A stretch of DNA of 64,000 bases from Macrostomum hystrix. Lineage: Eukaryota; Platyhelminthes; Macrostomidae. The stretch is taken from positions 7,858,501 to 7,922,500 of the forward strand of contig CATNEN010000003.1 of the NCBI GenBank assembly GCA_950097015.1. Reading direction: 5' to 3'. The notes beneath the pieces were generated by a model that was not told where the DNA came from, searched no databases, and saw only the letters and a program-made list of their open reading frames with translations. Made by a program: the position numbers and the translations under genes. The first letter of the stretch is position 1; every line of letters starts with the position of its first letter. Shown here piece by piece: positions 53,855 through 64,000 of this stretch.

Positions 53855-56800
53855 ATGGCTGAGCTGCAACTCAAAGCTGAATTACAAGCCATACTAGATA
53901 ATAAGCCTTACAAAATTACTAAAGAATTTCTTCAAACGGAAGCATTACAATTTGATAATGCCTTGTTTAGTAAGTGACTGCAGAATGGAATTTTTATATA
54001 GATACTAGATACACTAGGATAGATAGAAATTTGAGTTTTTACCCCAGCTGTAGCTGCTACCCATTGTACAGCTGTTTACAGCTTGACAGAAACTGTCCCG
54101 TCAATTTATTTCAGGCCTCAGTCACGACAAACCAGTACTTGGCCGCAGCAAGGCTGTTATTGTCTCCGGCATTGCATTCTCAGCCAATCGCCATGTTGTT
54201 ATGATTCAAGAGGCTAAACAGTCTGCTAGAGGACAATGGTACCTGCCTGCTGGACGATTAGAAATTAACGAGTCTCTGGAGGTAAGTCGTTAGCAACAGC
54301 CTTTCCCTGAATGCCAAACCGACCCAAACCGATTTCTCATTTCGCAGGCAGCCGTTAGGCGGGAATTTCTCGAAGAGTCCGGTCTCACATTTGAGCCCAA
54401 ACGAGTCGTCAGCATCGAGTGTCGCGACTGCTCCTGGTTGAGGGTGAATTTTCTCGGTGAAATTGTCGGCGGAAAGCTGAAAGTTAGTAGAATGTTATTA
54501 TAGTAATATAATACCCGTTTTGACTAAAATTATTACATTTTTAGTTCTCACACTGATTACATTAATCACATTCGTAATTTGCAGGATTACGAAGATAAGG
54601 AATCTATGTGCGCCAAATGGATCCCTGTTAGCGATGTTGTCGGGTTAGTCATTATACTCTTGCTTTTTTTCAATCCCTCGTGCTGATTTCTGCTTCTAAA
54701 ATAACCGTTCTTTTTATAAAATATTCATTTCAGAAAGAAAATTAATCTTCGGTACGTACGTTTTCTGCTAGGAATTTTTTGTTGTGCTTTTTTTACTGAA
54801 TACTTTCTTCCTGCAAGATTCCGCAGACCCCCAGTCTTCTTCCCCAGACCCTGAGTCTTGTTCTCCAGACCCTGAGTCTTGTTCTCCAGACCCTGAGTCT
54901 TGTTCTCCAGACCCTGAGTCTTGTTCTCCAGACCCTGAGTCTTCTTCCCCAGACCCTGAGTCTTGTTCTCCAGACCCTGAGTCTTGTTGTCCAGACCCTG
55001 AGTCTTGTTCTCCAGACCCTGAGTCTTGTTCTCCAGACCCTGAGTCTTGTTCTCCAGACCCTGAGTCTTGTTCTCCAGACCCTGAGTCTTCTTCCCCAGA
55101 CCCTGAGTCTTGTTCTCCAGACCCTGAGTCTTGTTGTCCAGACCCTGAGTCTTGTTCTCCAGACCCTGAGTCTTGTTCTCCAGACCCTGAGTCTTCTTCC
55201 CCAGACCCTGAGTCTTGTTCTCCAGACCCTGAGTCTTGTTGTCCAGACCCTGAGTCTTCTTCCCCAGACCCTGAGTCTTGTTCTCCAGACCCTGAGTCTT
55301 GTTGTCCAGACCCTGAGTCTTGTTCTCCAGACCCTGAGTCTTGTTGTCCAGACCCTGAGTCTTGTTCTCCAGACCCTGAGTCTTGTTGTCCAGACCCTGA
55401 GTCTTGTTCTCTAGACCCTGAGTCTTGTTCTCCAGACCCTGAGTCTTGTTCCCCAGACCCTGAGTCTTGTTCTCCAGACCCTGAGTCTTGTTCTCCAGAC
55501 CCTGAGTCTTGTTCTCCAGACCCTGAGTCTTCTTCCCCAGACCCTGAGTCTTCTTCCCCAGACCCTGAGTCTTGTTCTCCAGACCCTGAGTCTTGTTGTC
55601 CAGACCCTGAGTCTTGTTCTCCAGACCCTGAGTCTTGTTCTCCAGACACTGAGTCTTGTTCTCCAGACCCTGAGTCTTCTTCCCCAGACCCTGAGTCTTG
55701 TTCTCCAGACCCTGAGTCTTCTTCCCCAGACCCTGAGTCTTGTTCTCCAGACACCGAGTCTTGTTCTCCAGACCCTGAGTCTTGTTGTCCAGACCCTGAG
55801 TCTTCTTCCCCAGACCCCGAGTCTTGTTCTCCAGACACTGAGTCTTGTTCTCCAGACCCTGAGTCTTGTTCTCCAGACCCTGAGTCCTCTTCCCCAGACC
55901 CTGAGTCTTGTTCTCCAGACCCTGAGTCTTCTTCCCCAGACCCTGAGTCTTGTTCTCCAGACCCTGAGTCATCTTACCCAGACCCTGAGTCTTGTTCTCC
56001 AGACCCTGAGTCTTGTTCTCCAGACCCTGAGTCTTCTTCCCCAGACCCTGAGTCTTGTTCTCCAGACCCTGAGTCTTGTTGTCCAGACCCTGAGTCTTGT
56101 TCTCCAGACCCTGAGTCTTGTTCTCCAGACCCTGAGTCTTGTTCTCCAGACCCTGAGTCTTGTTCTCCAGACCCTGAGTCTTCTTCCCCAGACCCTGAGC
56201 CTTCTTCCCCAGACCCTGAGTCTTGTTCTCCAGACCCTGAGTCTTGTTCTCCAGACCCTGAGTATTCTTCCCCAGACCCTGAGTCTTGTTCTCCAGACCC
56301 TGAGTCATCTTACCCAGACCCTGAGTCTTGTTCTCCAGACCCTGAGTCTTCTTCCCCAGACCCCGAGTCTTGTTCTCCAGACCCTGAGTCTTGTTCTCCA
56401 GACCCTGAGTCTTCTTCCCCAGACCCTGAGTCTTGTTCTCCAGACCCTGAGTCTTCTTCCCCAGACCCCGAGTCTTGTTCTCCAGACACTGAGTCTTCTT
56501 CCCCAGACCCTGAGTCTTGTTCTCCAGACCCTGAGTCTTCTTCTCCAGACCCTGAGTCTTGTTCTCCAGACCATGAGTCCTGTTCTCCAGACCCTGAGTC
56601 CTGTTCCCCAGACCCTGAGTCTTGTTCCCCAGACCCTGAGTCTTCTTCCCCAGACCCTGAGTCTTGTTCTCCAGACCCTGAGTCCTGTTCTCCAGACCCT
56701 GAGTCCTGTTCCCCAGACCCTGAGTCTTGTTCCCCAGACCCTGAGTCTTCTTCCCCAGACCCTAAATTTACTAATTTGCTCTCTTAATCTTTCCAGCTCA

Positions 56801-58297
56801 TCTGACATCATTCCATTGCTGTTGCTAGCCAATTTTCTGGATAATCGCAGGCCGAAGTTTCATCGCCGGGCAAGACTTCCTCTACCGGTTAGCTGGCCTT
56901 GCTGTCATTTGAGACTGCTCATTCAAAGATTGGATCCGATCAGCCAAGCGAATGAGATATTGTGCCGCGTTTTACCAAACAGCACAGGTGCCAGATTGCC
57001 TATTGTACGAATGCAGCATCCGTCATCCAGCTTGCACACTTTAGCCGCACTAATTGGCAATATGGTACGTTTGTTTTGATGCCCCTTTATTGTTTATTGT
57101 GCATTCTCTTCCATCAATTTGAGATTATCTCACTTTTAGATTTATGGATAAATGTTTTCTCGTCTGCGGATTTAGGATAACAGTTTTTTCTCATCTAAGG
57201 ATATAGAATAACCATTTTCTCATCTGAGGATTTGGGATAATTGTTATCTGAGGATTTGGGATAATTGTTATCTGAGGATTTGGGATAATTGTTATCTGAG
57301 GATTTGGGATAACTGTTATCTGAGGATTTAGGATAACTGTTTTTTATCTCATCTAGGGATATAGGATAACAATGTTCTTATCTGAGGATTTGGGATAACT
57401 GTTATCTGAGGATTTGGGATAACAGTTATCTGAGGATCTAGGATAACTGTTTTTTATCTCATCTAGGGATATAGGATAACTGTTATCTGTGGATTTGGGA
57501 TAATTGTTATCTGAGGATTTGGGATAACTGTTATCTGAGGATTTGGGATAACTGTTTTTTATCTCATCTAGGGATATAGGATAACAATGTTCTTATCTGA
57601 GGATTTGGGATAACAGTTTTCTTAAATGAGGATTTAGGATAACTGTTATCTGTGGATTTGGGATAATTGTTATCTGAGGATTTGGGATAACTGTTATCTG
57701 AGGATTTGAGGTAACTTTTAACTCACCTGTGGATTTGGGATAACTGCTTTGTCATCTGTGGATTTAGGATAATTGTCGTTATCTTATCTGTAGATTTGGG
57801 ATAATTGCGTTTTCTCATTTAGGAATTTAGGTTAACTACTGTTATCTCATCTGGGAATATGGGATAACCTTTTTCTCAAGTGAGGATTTGGGATAACTGT
57901 TTTCTCCCCTGGGGATATGAGATAATCCCTAAGCTAAGTATGCTTGTAGATGACAATAACAATATTTTCTTACCAATATTTTCAGGTTGTGGGCCAGCCG
58001 CTGCAGTTTAATTCAGTTCTGCATTGCGAATTCCAGTCTACAAACGGCGCCAATTGTGGTCTATTTTTGACCATCCTGTGCCAACTATTGCCAACCAACG
58101 CCCCGTCTGCACCTCAGTCGCCTCAGCTGCTTGACAAATTTAACTGGCTACCCAGTCCGCAATCTGTTGCTTCTCTGACGGTTGCTGATCAGTTTTCCAG
58201 TGATTCAACAGACGGACTGACTGCCAAAGTTAATGATCATTCTATTCACCTGTGCATGCTAGGCAACTGCAAGCATTCCGTTTTCACTTTGACCTAA
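53855..58297 (+). CDS. NUDT18: Nudix hydrolase 18 (8-oxo-(d)GDP phosphatase family)
   Basis: Nucleotide-pool sanitation enzyme that, in vertebrates, hydrolyses 8-oxo-(d)GDP to the monophosphate. Six exons: 53855-53969, 54115-54281, 54348-54482, 54585-54643, 56797-57064 and 57986-58297, phases consistent (1056 nt, 351 residues; human 323). The Nudix box G-x5-E-x7-REUxEExGU is complete at residues 85-107 (GRLEINE ... REFLEESGL), so the metal-binding glutamates are present. The NUDT18-type lead-in VVMIQEAKQSARGQWYLPAG matches [20 protein letters not shown] of the human enzyme. The C-terminal half is more diverged but has the HPSSSLHTLAALIG and GLFLTILCQLL segments in expected places. Intron 4 is a 2.1-kb minisatellite and intron 5 holds another. 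Confidence 0.93.
54825..56765. repeat. 21-bp minisatellite, NUDT18 intron 4
   Basis: About 93 copies of a 21-bp unit containing CCAGACCCTGAGTCTTGTTC, with TTCTTCCC and TTGTTGTC variants arranged in irregular higher-order blocks. All frames on the plus strand and at least two on the minus strand lack stops for hundreds of codons. The array is bounded by the donor of exon 4 (180 bp away) and the acceptor of exon 5 (30 bp away). Confidence 0.97.
57165..57930. repeat. 24-bp minisatellite, NUDT18 intron 5
   Basis: About 30 copies of units containing GATAACTGTTATCTGAGGAT and TTGGG, with a longer variant TTTTTTATCTCATCTAGGGA inserted about every 110-130 bp. TTATCTGAGGATTTGGGATAA-type units contain inverted TTATC/GATAA. 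Confidence 0.9.
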
Positions 58298-58364
58298 ACT
58301 CATCATTATTTTATTTTTTTCTGATTTATCGATTTCAATTTGATCCGCCTGAAAGATTGGCTAC

Positions 58365-58715
58365 TCATGATTGTTCAGTGCTCTGATTGGTCAATTAGGG
58401 AATAGGTTGTGATTCTCTGATTGGTCAGTTATGGAATAGCTTGTGATTGTCTGATTGGTCAATTAAGGAATAGCTTGTGAATCTCTGATTGGTCCGTTAA
58501 GGAATAGCTTGTGAATCTCTGATTGGTCAGTTAAGGAATAGCTTGTGAATCTCTGATTGGACAGTTAAGGAATAGCTTGTGATTCTCTGATTGGTCCGTT
58601 AAGGAATAGCTTGTGAATCTCTGATTGGACAGTTGGGGAATAGCTTCAGTCTCTGATTGGTCAGTTATGGAATAGGTTGTGATTCTCTGATTGGTCAATT
58701 AGTAACAATTTTTAA
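58365..58715. repeat. 34-bp minisatellite in the NUDT18 3' untranslated region
   Basis: About 10 copies of a 34-bp unit with CTCTGATTGGTCAGTTAAGG and AATAGCTTGTGA. It lies between the NUDT18 stop and its poly(A) signal at 58814, so it should be in the mRNA. Each unit carries ATTGG, an inverted CCAAT. Confidence 0.9.
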
Positions 58716-58813
58716 TTGTTTCATTGCTTAATTTGCGACACTACTGTAGAGTTTATTTTTTTAATCTTCCTGATACTTGATCGATAGTCATAGATAAATA
58801 GATATTAAAGAAT

Positions 58814-58819
58814 AATAAA
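58814..58819 (+). terminator. NUDT18 polyadenylation signal
   Basis: AATAAA about 520 bases after the stop codon, beyond the 34-bp array. Confidence 0.55.
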
Positions 58820-59234
58820 TATAAATATTGTAACTTCTAGTTTTTCTTCCTTTGAAGCTTTAACCGCTAACTAATTTGTTTCCATTGTTGCTCTTTTGAG
58901 CATAAGTCTGTAAAAACGTTATTTAGAAATCGAAGTAAACTAAAATTACTCGTTTAAACTAATTAAGTCAGATTTTTTTGTACAGACTATCAGTAATTAG
59001 ACAAATTAAAAAATCCTACATTAATATACTTATTATTAACAGTTAATTGGGTACAACTGGATGCTTAACCAATATTCTATTATTAAGTTTGCAGTTAGCA
59101 TAGAAAATATTTCATCAATTGCTAACTGATGCAATTGATTATATTTTTTTGCATCACTGTAACACACGCAGGACAGTTTTAAATGAATAATTTACATACT
59201 TTGCAATTCTGATAATTGCATACTGATTAATCAG

Positions 59235-59735
59235 TGCGTTTATAGCTTAAGATTTTCTGATTGGTCAGTGCGATAGTAGCATAATACTCTCTGATTGGTC
59301 AGTGCGATAGTAGCATAAATACTCTTTGATTTGTCAGTGCGGTGGTAGCATAATACTCTCTGATTGGTCAGTGCGATAGTAGCATAATACTCTCTGATTG
59401 GTCAGTGCGATAGTAGCATAATACTCTCTGATTGGTCAGTGCGATAGTAGCATAATACTCTCTGATTGGTCAGTGCGGTGGTAGCATAATACTCTCTGAT
59501 TGGTCAGTGCGGTGGTAGCATAATACTCTCTGATTGGTCAGTGCGATAGTAGCATAATACTATCTGATTGCGTGATTGGTCAGTGCGTTGGTAGCATAAT
59601 ACTCTCTGATTGGTCAGTGCGTTTATATCTTAAGATTTTCTGATTGGTCAGTGCGGTGGTAGTATAATACTCTCTGATTGGTCAGTGCGGTGGTAGCATA
59701 GTACTCTCTGATTGGTCAGAGCGATAATAGCTTAA
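59235..59735. repeat. Second 34-bp CCAAT-type minisatellite
   Basis: About 14 copies of a 34-bp unit with CTCTGATTGGTCAGTGCGAT and AGTAGCATAATA. It has the same period and the same first 15 bases (CTCTGATTGGTCAGT) as the 58365-58715 array, but an unrelated second half. Confidence 0.95.
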
Positions 59736-59939
59736 CATTAACTGATTTGCCAGTAGTCTGAATATTGTCCGAGCTTCTCTGACTGGACGTCGCTAAGCGG
59801 TTACTACAGTACACGTTAGCCAACCAACGAGCCCTCTGCTTTCACCTAAAGCCAGGTTATGAGTGGCAGCAGCCGCCGAATCTAAATTGGCATGCCTTCA
59901 TTCTCTCGACAGTCAACCAGGTTCAAGCTGTTCGTAACG

Positions 59940-60430
59940 ATACCTGTTAGTCTGGCGATACCTGTTACTCTTTGGCGATACCTCTTAGTCTGTGGCGATA
60001 CCTGTTAGACTGTGGCGATACCTGTTAGTCTGTGGCGATACCTGTTAGACTGTGCCGATACCTGTTAGACTGTGGCGATACCTGTTAGTCTGTGGCGATA
60101 CCTGTTAGTTTGTGGCGATACCTGTTAGACTGTGCCGATACCTGTTAGACTGTGGCGATACCTGTTAGTCTGGCGATACCTGTTACTCTTTGGCGATACC
60201 TCTTAGTCTGTGGCGATACCTGTTAGACTGTGGCGATACCTGTTAGTCTGTGGCGATACCTGTTAGACTGTGCCGATACCTGTTAGACTGTGGCGATACC
60301 TGTTAGTCTGTGGCGATACCTGTTAGTTTGTGGCGATACCTGTTAGACTGTGCCGATACCTGTTAGACTGTGGCGATACCTGTTAGTCTGTGGCGATACC
60401 TGTTAGTCTGTGCCGATACCTGTTAGACTA
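59940..60430. repeat. 20-bp minisatellite TGTGGCGATACCTGTTAGTC
   Basis: About 24 copies of TGTGGCGATACCTGTTAGTC and TGTGCCGATACCTGTTAGAC. A marker block (TAGTCTGGCGATACCTGTTA then CTCTTTGGCG) occurs at about 59948 and 60170, showing exact duplication of a roughly 222-bp block. Confidence 0.95.
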
Positions 60431-60434
60431 TGGT

Positions 60435-60885
60435 GCTTGTTTCAAGTTGATTTTTTTATTTTTTTCCAAGAAACTCACCGCTGACAGAAAGTTATTATTA
60501 TTACCTGTTGTAGCCATTGCTAAACTATTTAAATGTTTAATTTTACAGGTACAATGCTAATAATTTGCTGTTCTCGGACATAAAATTACGTTTAAAATTG
60601 TATCCATTTTTCTATTTCTTTTTTATTTTTTAAACGACCCGAAATGTAGCTGCCAATTACTCTATACAATAGGTCGGGCCTTTCATTTTCTTACCTTGAA
60701 GGTACTCGCTAGCATGAGTCGCAAAAGAGTACGCACCTATAGTATTAAATAAAAATGCTATCAAAATGGTTTCCGCCTTTACAAGATAAATAATAATAAG
60801 AATGAGGTTTCGTCTACTTCAAGTAGTATAACGATTGAAATATAAATTAGTTTTTTCTTTACCTTGTAAAAACGATCTTTGTCTA
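60435..60885. other. Unique spacer between two arrays
   Basis: AT-rich, with no gene or repeat seen. Confidence 0.5.
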
Positions 60886-60889
60886 CCAG

Positions 60890-62735
60890 TGCAGACTCTC
60901 AGTCTAACAGGATACACTCTCAGTCTAACAGGATACACTCTCAGTCTAACAGGATACACTCTCAGTCTAACAGGATACACTCTCAGTCTAACAGGATACA
61001 CTCTCAGTCTAACAGGATACACTCTCAGTCTAACAGGATACACTCTCAGTCTAACAGGATACACTCTCAGTCTAACGGGATACACTGTCTAACAGGATGC
61101 ACTCTGTCTAACAGGATACACTCTTTGTCTAACAGGATGCACTCTCTGTCTAACAGGATGCACTCTCTGTCTAACAGGATGCACTCTTAGTCTAACGGGA
61201 TACACTGTCTAACAGGATGCACTCTCAGTCTAACAGGATGCATTCTCTGTCGAACAGGATACACTCTCTGTCTAACAAGATACATTCTCAGTCTAACGGG
61301 ATACACTCTCTGTCTAACAGGATACACTCTCAGTCTAACAGGATACACTCTCAGTCTAACAGGATACACTCTCAGTCGAACAGGATACACTCTCAGTCTA
61401 ACGGGATGCATTCTCTGTCTAACAGGATACATTCTCAGTCTAACGGGATACACTCTCTGTCTAACAGGATACACTCTCAGTCTAACAGGATACACTCTCA
61501 GTCGAACAGGATACACTCTCAGTCTAACGGGATACACTTTCTAACAGGATGCACTCTGTCGAACAGGATACACTCTCAGTCTAACAGGATGCATTCTCTG
61601 CTAACAGGATGCATTCTCTGTCTAACAGGATACACTCTCTGTCTAACAACACACACTCTCTGTCTAACAGGATGCATTCTCTGTCGAACAGGATACACTC
61701 TCTGTCTAACAGGATACATTCTCAGTCTAACGGGATACACTCTCTGTCTAACAGGATACACTCTCTGTCTAACAGGATGCATTCTCTGTCTAACAGGATG
61801 CATTCTCTGTCTAACAGGATGCATTCTCTGTCTAACAGGATGCATTCTCTGTCTAACAGGATGCACTCTTAGTCTAACGGGATACACTGTCTAACAGGAT
61901 GCACTCTCAGTCTAACAGGATGCATTCTCTGTCGAACAGGATACACTTTCTGTCTAACAGGATACATTCTCAGTCTAACGGGATACACTCTCTGTCTAAC
62001 AGGATACACTCTCAGTCTAACAGGATACACTCTCAGTCTAACAGGATACACTCTCAGTCTAACGGGATGCATTCTCTGTCTAACAGGATACACTCTCAGT
62101 CTAACAGGATACACTCTCAGTCTAACAGGATACACTCTCAGTCGAACAGGATACACTCTCAGTCTAACGGGATACACTTTCTAACAGGATGCACTCTGTC
62201 GAACAGGATACACTCTCAGTCTAACGGGATACACTTTCTAACAGGATGCACTCTGTCTAACAGGATACACTCTCTGTCTAACAACACACACTCTCTGTCT
62301 AACAGGATGCACTCTCAGTCTAACAGGATGCATTCTCTGTCGAACAGGATACACTCTCTGTCTAACAGGATACATTCTCAGTCTAACGGGATACACTCTC
62401 TGTCTAACAGGATACACTCTCAGTCTAACAGGATACACTCTCTGTCTAACAACACACACTCTCTGTCTAACAGGATACACTCTCTGTCTAACAGGATGCA
62501 TTCTCTGTCTAACAGGATGCATTCTCTGTCTAACAGGATGCATTCTCTGTCTAACAGGATATACTCTCTGTCTAACAACACACACTCTCTGTCTAACAGG
62601 ATACACTCTCAGTCTAACAGGATGCATTCTCTGTCTAACAGGATGCATTCTCTGTCTAACAGGATGCATTCTCTGTCTAACAGGATATACTCTCTGTCTA
62701 ACAGGATGCATTCTCTTCCTAACAATATCTATCAG
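60890..62735. repeat. 21-bp minisatellite with GTCTAACAGGATACACTCTC units
   Basis: About 88 copies of a 21-bp unit: GTCTAACAGGATACACTCTC plus one base, with TGCATTCTCT and ACACACACTCTCT variants. A block of about 680 bp is duplicated (markers with GATACACTGTCTAACAGG at about 61200 and 61880). Open frames on both strands follow from the 3n period. Confidence 0.97.
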
Positions 62736-62739
62736 TATT

Positions 62740-63655
62740 GTTAAGATTTCAATCTATCCAACATGGTAGCTTTCATAACAAAATGTATTTTAGGATTGCT
62801 CATTTTGAATGGTTATACACGCAATAAATTTGAAGATAAAGGTTTTACCGTTTAGAATCAGGTCACATATATCCAGGTTGCATTGCTCACAAACACGGAC
62901 TTCAGTCTTTGAATTGGATTATCGTAGCAATAAAATATTGATCAGTTTATAGTGAAGCCAGTTGGAGTTTTCGACCATTTTATTACCTTAAATTAATCCC
63001 AAAACTGTGTCGGTAGATTAACACGCCTAACTTGTATATAAAAGACACAGATAATTTCGAGTTTGTTAAAACTCTATGCGACTAAAAATCGGTAGGAAAA
63101 GTGTCCAATTTATTTTCTAAGAAACCGCGATTTATCCGGCGCGAAAATAATATACGATTGTGTTAAAATGCTTAGCTCCAAACAAATGTGGATGTCGGAT
63201 GTGTGCATGTTCTATTTTTGTTATATTTTCACGTCTATTTAGCTGTCTCCCTGATAGATCTATGCGTCCCATTTCTGGATCATGATCGGTTTGCTGTGGT
63301 GTGTGTTATATTTTTTCGGGGTTTAAGGATTAAGCCGGATTAGCGAGCTATATAGATAGCCATAAAGACAAACTAGATAGAGAGCGACAAAAATTATTCG
63401 GACAAAAAATTCCGAGTTCCTAGTTCTCAGTAGATGATATTTTGACTGCCAATTTCCTGAATTTGTCAACAAAATTGAGTTTTCAAATTAATACGACTAA
63501 TGAGTTTAACTGGTGGAGATATGAAATTCAATCTATTAATTAGCTCGGATCGAATCTATATCTATGTATCTCGTAACTATCTAATAGGTAAAAAACTACA
63601 CGATACACTCTCAGGACTGTTAGATGCCGCCATACTCACACCGAATTTCAACTAG
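62740..63655. other. Gene-free AT-rich region
   Basis: No gene recognised; the last 20 bases of an array-like CGATACACTCTCAGGACTG recur alone at about 63600. Confidence 0.5.
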
Positions 63656-63659
63656 AACT

Positions 63660-63945
63660 AATTTGACACTATAATTGTTTATTATCAGGGCTGCGATTCG
63701 AACTCCCGACCCATTGAGACCTACTGAATCCTCAAATTGTAATAATAATAATAATAATAACAATAATAATTGCAGGTGGGCTGTAGACAATGGCAAATCA
63801 GTTGGTGACACTAGACCCGCAGCCAGCGAGGATGCAATTCTGAACATTTCGCTGACTCCTGAGCATACGCGCACACAGCTGTGTACATCTGCCCTGACTT
63901 TCTCATTGTCAGGCAGTGTACACTCTCACTGGGCCTCTCACACTC
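63660..63945 (-). mobile_element. SINE family A body with ATT tail, followed by a tRNA-like fragment
   Basis: On the minus strand the family A body (GACAATGAGAAAGTCAGGGC to GCTGGCTGCGGGTCTAGTGT) spans about 63930-63810. It ends in an (ATT)n run at about 63735-63770, then a tRNA-like B box GGTCGGGAGTTCGAATCGC at about 63690-63715. The second tRNA-like piece may be the head of another SINE. Confidence 0.7.
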
Positions 63946-64000
63946 TCACACTCGCTCTGCCACTCACCCTCCTCGTAAAGTCTAGGACTGTAACTACTAG

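Noticed and set aside
54784-56787. A 667-codon open frame (and a 527-codon one on the other strand) of PDPESCS-type heptads
   Set aside because: It lies exactly within NUDT18 intron 4, the 21-bp unit is a multiple of three without stops, and several frames are open at once. This is what a minisatellite gives by chance, not a coding signature.
60819-62744. Arginine-rich MYPVRLRV and serine-rich SNRIHSQ repeat proteins
   Set aside because: Multiple overlapping open frames on both strands of a 21-bp array; no codon preference or third-position change.

Overview
This is an animal (bilaterian) nuclear window. Every recognisable host gene is a conserved metazoan family. Most are split by GT-AG introns, and the rest of the sequence is AT-rich and packed with tandem arrays, tRNA-derived SINEs and decayed DNA transposons. 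I cannot fix the phylum; an invertebrate, perhaps a spiralian, is the best guess from the SINE style and gene set. There is no sign of bacterial operons, rRNA or CRISPR.

Layout, left to right. (1) 289-7919, minus strand: six 5' exons of a BRPF1/2/3 chromatin scaffold that runs off the left edge; three of its introns are almost entirely minisatellite. (2) 9.1-15.4 kb: a decayed Tc1/mariner-IS630 type transposon (TA target duplication, about 155 bp inverted termini) split by a 4.3 kb nested element with different termini, which carries its own satellites and an inverted-repeat block. (3) 16660-18320, plus: NDUFB11, a complex I subunit. (4) 20260-21027, minus: an intronless secreted C-type lectin-like protein between two satellite arrays. 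(5) 24681-28770, plus: WDR45/WIPI4, an autophagy PROPPIN, with a foldback MITE in intron 1. (6) 30052-37122, plus: DDX42, a complete DEAD-box RNA helicase whose four introns each hold an array. (7) 39465-40226, minus: an intronless protein I do not recognise. (8) 43808-46336, minus: a three-exon putative membrane protein. (9) 49.6-49.9 kb: an IS1595/Merlin-like transposase relic. (10) 53855-58297, plus: NUDT18, a Nudix hydrolase with a 93-copy 21-bp array in intron 4. (11) 58.3-62.7 kb: four more arrays, two carrying a consensus inverted CCAAT box in every unit.

The genes do not form one pathway; they are unlinked housekeeping functions (chromatin acetylation, respiration, autophagy, splicing, nucleotide sanitation). 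What unites the window is its architecture: nearly every long intron, and many intergenic gaps, hold a tandem array whose unit is close to 20-21 bp (or about 42 bp). The units are homogeneous inside an array and mostly unrelated between arrays, and higher-order repeats are common. Exon junctions given below were derived by hand from splice consensus, frame continuity and family similarity recalled from knowledge; no alignment or transcript data were available.
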